From the NCBI GenBank assembly GCA_010094045.1, contig ML986670.1, positions 16,692 to 48,497 on the forward strand: a DNA stretch of 31,806 nt. The letters are read 5' to 3'. This document shows positions 20,450-31,376 of this stretch, in pieces. The notes beneath the pieces are model-generated. The model did not search any database. It was not told where the DNA came from and saw only the letters and a list, made by a program, of their open reading frames with translations. The DNA comes from Lojkania enalia (lineage: Eukaryota > Ascomycota > Dothideomycetes > Pleosporales). How positions within the stretch are numbered: position 1 is the first letter of the stretch; every line of letters starts with the position of its first letter. The position numbers were made by a program, and so were the translations under genes.

Positions 20450-21350
20450 CTAGCTAGACTAGATTACTAATCTAGTAGTCGGGGGCTGGTACGCGCTTGC
20501 GGTTAGCATACTTTTATTAGAGCGCTTGTACCTAGGTGAGTTCTTCTCTAATATACTCTATAATATCCTTTATCTTATCAACTAGTCTATTAGCTTCCTG
20601 GGCTATTAGGGACTGTTTTAGCGGTTAATAGATCCCTGTAGGCGGCTCGAAGCCTATTTAAGGGTGCTGGCTAAAGCAGGCTAGAAACAGGGAGACTTTT
20701 ATTAATTCGGACACTGTGTTGTTCGCTTTAAACTGCGCTGTTAGCAGCCATTCAACCCAGTTATCTTGTTCGTAGCTAGTGTAGGCTTAGAGAACTTGTT
20801 CTATTACTGCGTTGGCGTTCTCTATCTAGCTATTAATTTTTAGGTAGAAGCTGGTTAACATGCGCATGTCAATTTGTAGCTATCTACAGAGCTCTTGGTA
20901 GAAGGTAGAGATAAACTATATCCCACGGTCGGACGTAATAGTGCGTAGCAGTCTATAGTAAACCTATATATAGCGATAGAATAGTCGGACGACGTTAGGA
21001 GCTTCAATTCTTACGCATAGTATTAGGTGTCTGTACTTACTAAATCTATCAACCACTACTATAATATTCGTATAACCTTCTAATTCTGGTAGATCGGTTA
21101 TAAAATCTATAGAGATATCTTAAAACCTTCGTTTAGGTATAGGTAATAGTTTCAGTAATCTATAGTACTTCTCTCTAGAAGCCTTACTTCTTCGGCATAT
21201 ATAATAACAGCCTATATATCGTTGTACTAAGTCGAACATCTTTAACCAATAGTACTCGCGCTGGAGTAGTTCTAAGGTCTTTCCTCGACTAGGGTATCCG
21301 CCGAATAGTAAGTTGTAGACGGTTTACAGCAGCTTAAGCTTCAGCTCGTC
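20450..21350 (-). pseudogene. Integrase pseudogene of gypsy copy B
   Basis: The minus-strand reading gives the integrase of a Ty3/gypsy element. LLPIPKRRF followed by [10 protein letters not shown] (21085-21150) holds the first catalytic Asp, and the zinc-binding N-terminal region lies at about 21180-21300. The third part of the core and the C-terminal domain follow towards 20450. In-frame TAG/TAA codons interrupt it, but it is readable over longer stretches than the copy at 2600-3500. It would have joined cDNA ends to host DNA; the 5-bp duplication flanking the element is its footprint. Confidence 0.75.
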
Positions 21351-21639
21351 GTAGTCTAATACTACGAGTCGATCTCGGTAGTATAGTCGGTTATTACGCT
21401 CTTTATAGTTAGCTAGAGTTAAGAGTTTAGATCGACGGGCTTCTTCTCTTAGTAGCTTTAAAGTATCTTAGATCAGATTATTATTCGGGTATTCTTCGTC
21501 GATAATATCTATAATCGATCAGCCTACTTCTATCTATTAGAATAGTTCAGGACGAAGTAATATCTATTAATAACCTCTACGGGCCTCTTCTTATACAGGC
21601 TTATCTTATAACCTTCGAGTTAAGGTATTAGGCTTCTCT

Positions 21640-22740
21640 CTAAGTTTTCCGAGTCGGTACGTAATACTAAAGTTAAACCTTAACAGGTATTCTAACTAAC
21701 AGGCCTATTAGTAGCTTAGCTACTTCGTTGTTATAAAGTACTATAAGTTCTTATAATTGCTTAGCACTTCTATAGGGAATGCTGCGCCTTCTAATTCGGG
21801 CCTCTATTACTTAAAACATTAGATAATCGCGAGCAGTTCCTTATTATATATCTTATAGTTGCCTTCAGCAGGGTTTATACGCTTAGAGAAGTAGGTAACA
21901 GGTCTTAGTTCACCGTTAGCGCCTCTCTGAGACAGCACGCCGGCTGTTATAAAGTCAGACGTATCGGCTTCTACTACTATTAGTAGCTTAGGGTTGAAGT
22001 ATCGGAGAATTGGTGTAGAAATAAAGGCGTCCTTCAGGTGGTTGAAAGAATATTAACAGCTATTATTCCAATCGAATCGAGTGTTCTTCTTAGTTAGGGC
22101 TATTAAAGGGGAGACTTTCTATAAGAAGTTGCTAATAAATTGTTGGTAGAAGTTCGCGAAGCTTATAAAGGCTCGAATATTTTTTACATTCTTAGAGTAT
22201 TCTTAGTTAACGATTATCTCTACCTTCTTCAGGTCTATACAGATCCCTTCTATAGTAATTATATACCCTAGGTAAGTTACTTCTAACTAGTAGAACTCGT
22301 ACTTATTTATATTAAACTGTAGACTATTCGCTCTTAAGGCTTTAAAGACTAGCTAGATATACTGCTTATAATCCTTTAGATTCTCACTAAATATCAGGAT
22401 ATCGTTAATATAGGTAGTATAGAATATATTAAAGTATAGTCTTAGCATATTATTTATAAAGTACTAGAACGTGCCTAGAGCGTTAGCTAAGCTAAAAGGT
22501 ATTACCAGGTATTTAAAAAGCTCGTAGCGTATACGAAAGGTAGTCTTCTATTCGTTTCCCTTAGCAATTCTTAGCTTATTAAATACGGTAATAATATCGA
22601 GTTTTATATAGTACTTAGCCTTACTAAGTTAGGTTAACGTTTCTTAGATTAGTAGAATCGGGTATTAGTTTTTAATAGTAATAGTATTTAGGGCTCTATA
22701 GTTTACGCAGAATTAGAAACTACTTCTAGGTTTCTTTATA
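21640..22740 (-). pseudogene. Reverse transcriptase and RNase H pseudogene of gypsy copy B
   Basis: On the minus strand from 22740 down: FCVNYRALN-like block (about 22695), YPILLI-like block (about 22655), TKLDIITVF (about 22590), WKTTFRIRY-like block (about 22540), FSLANAL-like block (about 22475) and the catalytic box, read YIND at 22397-22415. One of the two Asp codons is kept, whereas both are lost in copy B'. RNase H follows with an EADTSDF-like start (about 21955), AYFSKR-like (about 21890) and YRLGKL-like (about 21640) blocks. Stops are fewer than in copy B' but still present. It is the replication enzyme of the element and is inactive here. Confidence 0.85.
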
Positions 22741-23569
22741 AAGATTATGGGTATAGCTACTAGTAACGAGTTTACTCTAATAAATCTCTTAGATAAGTTC
22801 TCGTTAAGGTACTTCTTTAGTACCTTTAGCTCGTTCTAGGATATCTTATAGAGTGGACTAAAGCTAGCTTACTTACTATTCTCTAGTTTAATCTTATAAT
22901 CGTATAGTTATCGTCTAGATAACTTATCCGCATTCTTATATAAGAAGACAGATAATAGGTTATAGTATTCTTTAGGTACTTTAGTAATGGGGTTAGTATA
23001 CATCTTTAGGGCTAGAGCCTTATTAATATTAGCTATTAATACAGCGAAGACTTTATAGTTAGATTATTAAAAGAGTTAGACTAGTAGTGCGGCGTCTATA
23101 TAATATATATCTAGCTATAGTATAGACTTTAGGTATTTAGGCTTAGATAGGTCTTCTTAGTTATAATCTTCGTTTAAAGTTAAGTCGGTTTTAGTTTTAA
23201 GTTCTTTTAACTAGCGTAGTATTTTAGGCAGCTAGTAATTATATTAAATATAGCTTAACAGGCGGAGTTTTAAACAGTGTTACCTAGGCTTTAAGCTATA
23301 TAGAGGTCGTGAATTAATTACTTTAAAATCTTTTTTTATATTAGGTTCGGGTAGTTTATAGTCTTTAATAACCGTTTAAGCAGCCTATTAGTAAATAGTA
23401 GTATTAGTAGGTTGTAAGTATTAAGTTAGGTATTAGTTAGCGGTAAAGACTAGCTGTTTATTTTTATAGTCTAGGTTTATATAATACTTATATATCTATA
23501 GCTATCTTAGAATTAACTAGTATTTTCCTAGTATAATTATATAGAAATATACTATCTCTGAATAGTTTA

Positions 23570-23860
23570 GGTATTAGAGGGTTAAGATAACTAAGTAGAA
23601 GATAGTCCCCCTATAAAGGACTTCTCTATTAAAGCCGGTTAAGTATAGATTATATAAGAGTTATATCTTTTAAAGTTTTAGGGTGTATATAAAGTCTCTG
23701 TAGATATAGCTATAACTAGTAGCTCCAGTATTAATAAGAATATTAATATCTTACTAGACTAGGTTTTAATAAATTAAGAAAGAAGTTAGAATCTAGTAGT
23801 CTTATAACTATTTTTATAGGGGCTAGTTCTATAAGTATATAGAGATTCGGTGTAAGCGTA
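23570..23860 (-). pseudogene. Aspartic protease pseudogene of gypsy copy B
   Basis: The minus strand reads ILINTGATSYSYI (about 23705-23745), the retropepsin active site normally written DTGA or DSGA. Here Asp reads Asn by one G-to-A change. The downstream part of the protease aligns with copy B' at 274-420. In life it would cut the Gag-Pol polyprotein in the particle. Confidence 0.75.
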
Positions 23861-24099
23861 ATCCCGAGAGATAATTTACTTCTAAGATAGACCTTTTAGC
23901 AATATTCTAGTCGGTAAGACTAGTTGCGTTTAAGAGTAAGAGTAACACTCTTATCTATAGAATAACAAGCGTATTAAAGATCGATTAGAGGATTAGTTGG
24001 AGGATCGAGAGTAGAATCTACGAGGTATAGTAGGGCTCTAAAACCCTTAATAGATTAATAGTAGAGGGGCGCTGCATTCTAGCGAAATATATCCCTTAC

Positions 24100-25046
24100 T
24101 ACTATACTTATAACAGCGTCCTTTACAGCGGCGCCTTTCTCGTTTATTAGAGCTTACAGGCGCGTAGCTAGAAGTATCGAGTTCTATAGCGTTCGGGTCC
24201 TTCTAATAAGTAGTATAATACTTCGGTTATTTACGGTAGTTACCGGACAGATAATATAGGTTAGTATTATATAGGGAAATCAGGTTAGTATAGTTGTTTA
24301 GGGTGCTAGGTATCGTAACACTAATTATAGCACGGCGGAGCTTATTAGAGAGAGAATATCGGAGATATACGATTTATCTAGTCTTATTTAGTTTAGTGTC
24401 TACAATCAGGCGTCGGAATTTAGTAAAGTAAGCAGGGAACCTGCTTCGGCCTTGCTTTAAGGTCTCTAGCTTACTCTATACTATAGTCTCCTTGTTCTAA
24501 TCGCTATAGGTGGATTCTAAGAAGGCGACTAAGCTGTCTACAGAGTTAATACCCTTATCTATTAATAGGTTAACCAACGTTGCTGGATCTTATTCTAGGC
24601 AGGAATAAGTATATAGAAGGCGGGTATATTCGGTTAGGTATCGGTCAGCGTTTCCTTCTAGTTTATAGTAGAGCTTCTTAACAAAGTGTAAAAGCTCTAA
24701 GCGTTTACTAGAGAATATTAAAGGGTTAGATAAGCGGTCGGAACGGAAATATAGGTTATACGTAGTCTTAGGCGGATTAGAGGTTAATATAGATATTTGT
24801 TTAGAAGCTAGGGTTATAGGCTAAATCGGGCTAAGGGCGGGTAATAGTTCTATTGCTGTTAATATGCTAGTAGCTAGTAGAGGGGTAGCCGTTTAGCAGC
24901 TACTAAATTCCCTTTATATCGCTTCGAGGTTTAACTTATAGCGGTTCTCTTAGGTTACTAAGGCCTCTACTAGCATCTCGTTCTTCTGCTGTAAAAAGTC
25001 TAGCTTACCCTAGATCTCTTTAAGCATACTAACAAGCGCGTTCTCG
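24100..25046 (-). pseudogene. Gag-like pseudogene of gypsy copy B
   Basis: A reading frame begins with ATG at 25027 (minus strand), shortly after the 5' LTR. An early Lys/Glu/Gln-rich coiled segment includes DFLQQKNEML. Near 24210-24260 a LYYLSGNYRK segment looks like a CCHC knuckle whose Cys and His codons were mutated. It is the structural protein of the retroelement particle. Stops break it. The knuckle assignment is less certain than the position. Confidence 0.6.
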
Positions 25047-25080
25047 TCTATAGCGTATAATAGTAGATAACGTAATATAA

Positions 25081-25383
25081 TATTACGGATGTTTACATAT
25101 AGTTGGTTAATCGCACTTTAGGCAGTTAACTCTATTACTACGTACTACGTATGAATATTAAAATGTTGCGTAAAAAATAGAGATATCTACATTATATAGG
25201 TTTTTATAGGGGCTAGGTCTATGCTACTACACGGGCTAGCCGGGTCAGCAAAACCTTCCTCTATCGTAGTTAAGACAAGTCGGTTATATTCCAGCTAGCA
25301 GCTGATAGTTGTCGCTAGCAGCCAGTTTAGGTATTATAGTAAGGGTAGTGTAGGTACAGAGGTGTCACGGTATTACCGTAATA
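25081..25383 (-). repeat. 5' LTR of gypsy copy B (303 bp)
   Basis: It has the same length and boundaries as the 3' LTR, running TATTACGG to CCGTAATA on the plus strand, and is followed by GTTAT 25384-25388. The differences from its partner run in both directions, so both LTRs were mutated after insertion. Confidence 0.92.
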
Positions 25384-25692
25384 GTTATATCCAGTCTTAC
25401 TATAGTTACTATAGTAGTGTTAAGCTGGTTAAATCCTTTCTTAAGTATTAGTATAATAAGTTTTCTTAAAAGGCTAAGAGTTTATAGATACTTTAGCAGC
25501 TATATATAAAGATCTCTCGCTATATAATACTATACTACTATATTAAATATACTTTCTTTTACACGTTTTATACTTAGTTACTTTATCTAATTATCTTTTA
25601 AGCTTAGAGTTGTAAGCTTAAAAAAGCGTATTCTAATATAGTATTAACTTAGCACCTTTTATAAACTATAAGAATTTTTCTTATATCTCTTT
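25384..25692 (-). mobile_element. Pogo/Fot transposon, family B, copy B'' (right fragment)
   Basis: This continues the Fot-B copy of 19040-19214 after the gypsy insertion. Bases 25389-25692 match the complement of about 18300-18625 (C-terminal transposase and knuckle). The match stops at about 25692, where the LTR-like sequence of the second gypsy element begins. The rest of this Fot-B copy is not in the window. Confidence 0.85.
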
Positions 25693-25971
25693 TATAATAA
25701 TATAAAGAAATCGTTCTACGAAAAGCTTTATATATAACCTTATCCTAAAGCTTTTTACTTATCTTATTCTACTCCTAGTTCTACCTCTTTTCCTATTTAT
25801 ATATAGTTATATACTCTTTTATAAGTAGTTTAGTAGTTTTTCTATATTCTTTTATATAAGGCTTATAAGTATTAATAGAATTTCTAGGTTCCTAATCTCC
25901 TATATACTTTTATATACCTCTAAGTAGATTTATATTATATTTAGACCTTTTATCTTACTTATACTATTATA
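25693..25971 (+). repeat. LTR-like repeat in front of gypsy-2 (about 279 bp)
   Basis: It matches the complement of 13052-13330 from TAATAATATAAAG to a CTATTATA end. It lies where the 5' LTR of gypsy-2 is expected. The first part of a full LTR is missing at the junction with Fot-B, which suggests a deletion or a rearranged insertion. Confidence 0.65.
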
Positions 25972-26650
25972 TTATATTGAAAAACTTAGTATTACTAATA
26001 ATAGCCTCTTTAATAATATTGTATCGATTATTTATTTAACTATATCTAAGTTTAAAATATACCCGATTTAGTTTAAGTTATAATATTTATATACTATTAT
26101 ATTAAATTATTTAATTATTTAGATAGAATCTTAAAAATCTTCTATTAACTAAAGCTTTTAGATTTAAAACTTCTTATTCTCTACAATTAGAATTGCCTTT
26201 TAAAAAGCCGTATAGAGTACGCCTAGATAGAAACTTAGAGACTACTAATAACCTATTAGAATTAGAGGTAACCGCTAATATTTAACTATAATTTACCTTC
26301 TAATTCTTATACTAGAATTAATATACGCGTAAGTTATAGTAAGAGTAAACTTCTATCTACGTATATAGAATAACTATTACCTTTTATAGAGGGTCCTATA
26401 ATAGATAGACCCTTTTTTATAAGGCTTATAGTAAAAAACCTATCTAATTTAGAGGGAAATTAGAGTAAATTAACCCTTAAGAAATAAATTGCAATTTTAT
26501 AAGAGGAGATTATATACTTAATATAATAGAAAACTATTAGTTCTAATTAACATCTATAAACTACTAAATTAGTACTAATAATATATTAAAAAACTTTTAT
26601 AACTCCTCTAGTAAGAAACCTTTTAACTACTTTTAAACCTCTTTAAGCCT
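25972..26650 (+). other. Leader and gag N-terminal region of gypsy-2, not resolved
   Basis: AT-rich sequence between the LTR-like repeat and the first part that can be read as Gag. No primer-binding site or start codon can be supported. Nothing else is recognised in it. Confidence 0.4.
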
Positions 26651-27430
26651 ACTTTACTAAATATATACCTAAGATTAAAAGCTTTATAAATAGTAGTAAA
26701 CCTATATTTAAATAATAGTAAGTCTTAATTCTAGACTAACTTAAGATTAATATAGATTACTATTAGATAGAGTATATATATATAGTATTAGTATAGAGAT
26801 ATACCTCTAATACCTAGCTAAATTAGACTAATATTAGTTTAAGAATGCTAAAGAAATAGAAGTATAATAGACGTTTTAGGTTCTAAGAATAAATAAGAGA
26901 GAAGTATTCCTAACTTTTAAAGCTTACTTTATTAGTATAGCTATTAGAGGATCTATATCTTAATCTAAGTAGTTCTTCTACCTATAGAATAAGATTCTCT
27001 CTAGCTTAAAGATATTAAACTTTAACTTTAAGTTTATATAGAAAAACTCTTTTAATATTATAGTTGTCTACTTAACAGCTTATAATATAGAAAGGAGAAG
27101 TATTTCTAACCTTCTAAAATAAACTATTAGCCTATAAGTTATAGTTAAAATAAATTTAGATTGGTATTAGAAGACTTTTAAAAGTTTATCTAAAGTAACC
27201 TATAATCTAATACTACCCTAATCTACCTTAGTATTAATACCTTATTCTACTATAATCGCTCCCTAATAATCTAGTAAAACTCTCGCATTTAAAAGGTATA
27301 TAACTCTAGGTAATTATTATAATTATAGTAAATTAGAATACTTTACAAATAAATATATAGTCCTTAAAGTATAAGAGATAGAAGTTAAATAAGAGAAGAT
27401 TAAGAAAGAAGAATTTCTAGATGTAAATAA
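26650..27430 (+). pseudogene. Gag pseudogene of gypsy-2
   Basis: Many-stop reading in the gag position. The clearest sign is a segment at 27312-27359 reading YYNYSKLEYFTNKY, which has the spacing of a CCHC zinc knuckle (C-x2-C-x4-H-x4-C) with Cys read as Tyr or Ser and His as Tyr, the result of G-to-A/C-to-T changes. The rest is too decayed for confident alignment. Confidence 0.6.
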
Positions 27431-28369
27431 GTACTACCTAAATAGTTTTTAGGTGGGAAATAAAAACGTTTAAAAAAACTCTCTATTCTAGACTTAAATA
27501 AATATAATTTATTAAATATTAATTTATTATATTTATTTAGAGGAAAGTATTTTTAAATTTCTACTATTCTTTATTTAAAAGGTGTTAGTATATAACTAAA
27601 CGCTCTTATTAATATTATTACCTAAGGCTTTCTATTCTTTAATTCTATAGTAACTAGATTACTCTTCTAAACTCTATATATATTAATATAGCGCTTACCC
27701 TTTAAAATTACTATTAAAGGTTTTTAGGACTGAATTTAAACTCTAGTTAATTAGTATATCTATTTATACTTATAAATTAATAGAAGAACTATCTAAAACT
27801 ATTTATTTATTATTATAAATCTAGGTATTTAGGATTATATTATTAGTATTAAATAGTTATATTATTTGTAACTCTAGCTAGATATAGATAAGAATTAGAT
27901 TATATAGCTCTTTAAGTATTCTACTATTTATAATTCTCTACCTCTTCTTCTTATATAATTAACTTAGCTAGTATATAATAAGGAGGTAGAGCTAGATATC
28001 CGGCAATATAATGCTCTATAGAAAAAGAACTAGTATTAGTAGTCCTATAGTCTAACTATCTATTATATTAAAGGTCTATTAAGACTACTAAATCTATATT
28101 AATCTCTTATAACTTATAGTTTAAATAAGTTTAGAGTTCTTATACGCTTATATATAATAAAGTCTAAATCCAATCTAAAGAAAATCTATTCTTCTATTAT
28201 TATTCTTATTATAGCTAATACTTTCTACTTTAATATAAAGAGGAAAGAGAATAAGTTTTTCTCTACGTCTCTATACGAAATTAAGTAGCTAATTAAAGAT
28301 AAGTAAACTCTAGAGCTGGAAGATAAAGCTAAAAATAAAGTACTAGTAAATCTTTAATTACTATCTAAA

Positions 28370-28876
28370 TACTATAAATATTAAAATATATTTAGTAAAA
28401 CTATAGCTTATTAATTACTAGAATACTACTCTTATAATTATAAAATTATTCTTATAAAACTCCTCTCTAATAGTTATAGCCTATTATATAAGTAGAATAT
28501 TAAGAAGCTAGAGGTAACTAAGAAGTATATTATAGATAATCTATAGAATAGGTATATTAAGTAGAGTTAGAGCTCTTTTATATTTCTAATCTTTTATATC
28601 TATAAATCTAATAGTAACTTATATATTTATATAAATTATTATAAACTTAATACTCTTACTTATAAGAATATATATCTAATACTATATATAGATAAACTTC
28701 TATTTAGACCTACTAAAGTAGTAATCTTTACTAAGTTTAATATTTATACAGCCTTTAATAAGATTAGAATAAACCTTAGTTTTAAAGAATATACTACCTT
28801 TTAAACTTTATATAGAACTTATAAATATAAAGTTCTATTTTTTAAATTATATAATAGTTTAGTAACTTACTAGTAC
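28370..28876 (+). pseudogene. Reverse transcriptase pseudogene of gypsy-2 (N-terminal part)
   Basis: Readable blocks in order are FSKTIAYQLPE (about 28393), a KKYIIDNL segment (about 28525), YYKLNTLTYKN (about 28640, normally YRKLNxxTxKxRYPLP), FTKFNIYTAFNKIRI (about 28730, first catalytic Asp read Asn), YTTFQT...YKYKV (about 28790-28830) and LYNSLVTYQ (about 28848-28876, normally FGLxNGPATYQ). The frame ends where Fot-A1 is inserted, before the YxDD box. It belongs to a different Ty3/gypsy lineage from family B. Confidence 0.8.
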
Positions 28877-28878
28877 TA

Positions 28879-29400
28879 ATATATAGTATAAGTAAGCTAA
28901 TTACCTAAGTAAGCTAATTATAATACTAAAACTCTACTAAAATCGCAATAATTATACTTTATAATATTATACTATAACTAATAACTATAGAATTAATTTA
29001 AAAAGAAGCTAGAATATAATTTATACTTTAAGCTCTTTAATAAGATATAATACTAACTATACGCTATATTATATTAATCTATAATATCTTCTAAAGTATA
29101 CTTAGTATATAAAGGTAAAGAATAGCTTTATAATACGATTGCCGGCCTAATTTAATAAAACTTAGTAAGATTAAGGAGTAGGTAATTATTTAGTATATAC
29201 TAGATCTAGATATAAAAGGATTTCTACTATAGTTTACTACTATTTAAAATATAGCTAATTTACTACTAGCTGTATACTCTACTAGCTAGATTAAAAAGAA
29301 CTAGATAGAAAACTTTATTAAATATATACTTAAGTTTAAAGTTAAATTTAATTAAAAGTATAACTATTTAAGAGCTAAATATAAGAATTATAAAGTTATA
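28879..29400 (+). mobile_element. Pogo/Fot transposon, family A, copy A1 (5' part)
   Basis: This plus-strand copy starts with the left inverted repeat (ATATATAGTATAAG, mutated ACGTATAG) after TA 28877-28878. It matches 14810-15310 of the full-length copy, covering the repeat, leader and N-terminal DNA-binding part of the transposase. It is interrupted at TA 29399-29400 by copy A2. Its 3' part lies beyond the window end. Confidence 0.88.
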
Positions 29401-29502
29401 ACATATAGTATAAGTAAGCTAATTACCTAAACGAGCTGATTATAATACTAAATCTATACTAAAATCGCGACTACTTTTCGTAAAATATTATACTTTCTTA
29501 TA
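29401..29502 (-). mobile_element. Pogo/Fot transposon, family A, copy A2 (left fragment)
   Basis: This is the 3' terminal inverted repeat and subterminal region of a minus-strand Fot-A copy, starting ACATATAG and ending TACTTTCTTATA, where copy A3 is inserted. The remainder resumes at 31377. Confidence 0.88.
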
Positions 29503-31374
29503 ACGTACAGCATAAGCGAGCTGATTACTTAAGCGAGCTAATTATAATACTAAGACTATACTAAAATCGCAACTACTTTTCGCAAAATATTATACTTTCT
29601 TATATTCTATCGTACTATATAGTATAGTAGCCTATTCTTCTATATCTATAGCATCATTTTTATACGTCCGCAAGTTATACCTAGCCTTACTATACTACCT
29701 ACAGCACCTTTAAGTCAGCTAGCCTCTATTAATACGCGCCTTCTTCCTACCCTTCTTCCTATTAATACGAGTGCTAAACTCTTTTAGAGTAGTTAATTAA
29801 GCGCCTTCTTTAATTATTAGATTACCTTCCTTCTATATACGCTTTCTTTTATATAATTAACGTTGTATAGCGGCCTTATTAGCTGCTTAAAGCTTAGCAA
29901 CCTAAGTGCGTAATAGTACGTTTTCATATATTATATACGCAGCACCCTTTATAAACTATTTAAACGCCTCTACTATTAAAGTAGATAAGCTATCTAGATG
30001 CTTTTAAACTCTTAATCGAACGTACGCAGATTAAAACCTAAATTTAATAAGATTACTTAGTATTTTTAACTCCTAAGGGGTATCTTTAACTATAGAAGGT
30101 ATTAGCATATATAGTCGAACTTTAAGCTTTAATAGTACTATATCTAAGTTGAATAGAACTAGACTAGCGCTTTAAAAGCTACTTAGGATATTACTCTTTA
30201 TAATTGCTGCGTTAAAAGCTACTTTAAAGTAGGGTAAGAACTCGATTTTTATAATATAGTTAATATAACCGTATATTAGCTACTCGACTTAGCGCCCGTA
30301 CGCAGTCTTTAAAGGCGAGAAACAACCTATATCTAATAGCTACAACAGGTGCGACGAATATAGAAGTATATAGAGAGTAATAATATTCTTTTCCTTATAA
30401 AGCTGCCTGAATTTAAGCAAGTTGTAGCTTTTATAGCCGTTCAGAATTAATAATTAATATATACTAATAGTACAATCTTTTATATACGCGTTAAAGTGCT
30501 TTAACTATTTAATACTAATATTATTTATCGTCTAGCCGTTATTAGTAACCTATATAGCCTAGGTTAGTAGAATATCGTCTTCTTTATACTATATAGAGAG
30601 GTGGTAGGTACCTATAAAGATAATAAAAGGTAGTATTACCTATCCTATCGTATTAATACTCTAGATAACTATAGTCTACTTATAATTACCTAGCTGGAGC
30701 TGCTTTAGTTAATTCTATCTCTTAGAGCTAGTAACTACTACTTCTATTAATATTACGCCTATTATAAAGCCTAATTTGTTAAAGTTGTATATATCTTCGT
30801 TAATAATACCGTACTTAGCCTTTATATTCTATATAAGGTAGAACCAGCCTCTTATAACCTTAGAATCCTTATATTTAGCTTTTAAATAGTCGTACTTTCG
30901 ATTAAATTTAACCTTAAGCTTAAGCGTACGTTTAATAAAGTTCTCTATCTAGTTCTTTCTAACCTAGCCAGTAGAGCGCGCAGCTAGCAGTAAATTAGCT
31001 ATATCTTAAACAGCAGTAAGCCGCGGCGGAAATCCTCTTATATTTAGATTTAGTATATACTAAACAATTACCCACTCCTTAGTCTTATTAAGCTTTATTA
31101 AATTAGGCCGGTAATCGTATTATAGAGCTATTCCTCGCTTTCGTGTATTAAGTATACTTTAGGAGATATTATAGATTGATATAACGCGATATATAGTTAG
31201 TATTACGTCTTATTAAAGAGTTTAGAGTATAAGCTGTATTCTAGCTTCTTTCTAAATTAATTCTGCAGTTGTTAGTTATAGTATAATACTATAAAGTATA
31301 ATTATCGCGATTTTAGTAGAGTTTTAGCATTATAATTAACTCGCTTGGGTGATTAGCTTACTTATGCTATACGT
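29503..31374 (-). mobile_element. Pogo/Fot transposon, family A, copy A3, full length (1,872 bp)
   Basis: This is the best-preserved family A copy. It runs from ACGTACAGCATAAG to CTATACGT and is flanked by TA 29501-29502 and 31375-31376. Removing it and one TA rejoins copy A2 to give ACTTTCTTATATTCTATCGT, identical to the uninterrupted sequence inside A3 itself (about 29592-29612). Both inverted repeats carry the doubled AGCGAGCTGATTA motif. It is likely the youngest element in the window. Confidence 0.93.
29745..31255 (-). pseudogene. Transposase pseudogene of Fot-A copy A3
   Basis: This minus-strand pogo/Fot transposase is read through stops: RKKLEYS (about 31245), HTH regions to about 30900, NFNKLGFIIGVI (about 30760-30785; first Asp read Asn), LILNGYKSYNLL (about 30425-30450; second Asp read Asn) and SSHLLxLLDIGCFSPLKTAYGR (about 30300-30350; third Asp kept). 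The C-terminus is rich in Lys/Arg with RKKGRKKARINRG (about 29725-29765). Fewer stops than in the copy at 14905-16440 agree with a later insertion. No start codon is preserved. Confidence 0.85.
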
Positions 31375-31376
31375 TA

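Larger units (their letters stand above)
19215..25383 (-). mobile_element. Ty3/gypsy LTR retrotransposon, family B, complete copy (6,169 bp)
   Basis: This complete gypsy element lies on the minus strand with two 303-bp LTRs and a 5-bp target duplication GTTAT (19210-19214 and 25384-25388). Going 5' to 3' on its own strand it has gag (ATG near 25027 down to about 24100), protease (about 23730), reverse transcriptase (22340-22740), RNase H (21640-21960), integrase (about 20450-21350), a tandem-repeat 3' region (19630-19935) and a polypurine tract (19518-19533). It is inserted inside the knuckle-coding region of a Fot-B transposase. It is clearly less mutated than copy B' at 274-4540: many CpA, TpG and GC-rich words survive. 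Its frames are still broken by stops. Confidence 0.93.
25693..28878 (+). mobile_element. Second Ty3/gypsy family (gypsy-2), 5' part, heavily mutated
   Basis: This is a plus-strand gypsy element. It has an LTR-like repeat (25693-25971), an untranslated and gag region (to about 27430), a protease/linker region and reverse transcriptase (about 28370-28876). It is cut off within the RT by Fot-A copy A1 at TA 28877-28878. The RT differs from that of family B: FSKTIAYQLPE-like N-terminal block, KLNTLT, FTKFNI...FNKIRI and YRTYKYKVLFF. CpA/TpG are very rare throughout and no open frame remains. The LTR-like part corresponds to only 280 bp of the 630-bp repeat at 13052-13681, so its 5' end is probably truncated. 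Confidence 0.8.

Noticed and set aside
25046..25080. Primer-binding site next to the 5' LTR of gypsy-B
   Set aside because: The sequence does not show a recognisable tRNA 3'-end complement; mutation may have erased it.
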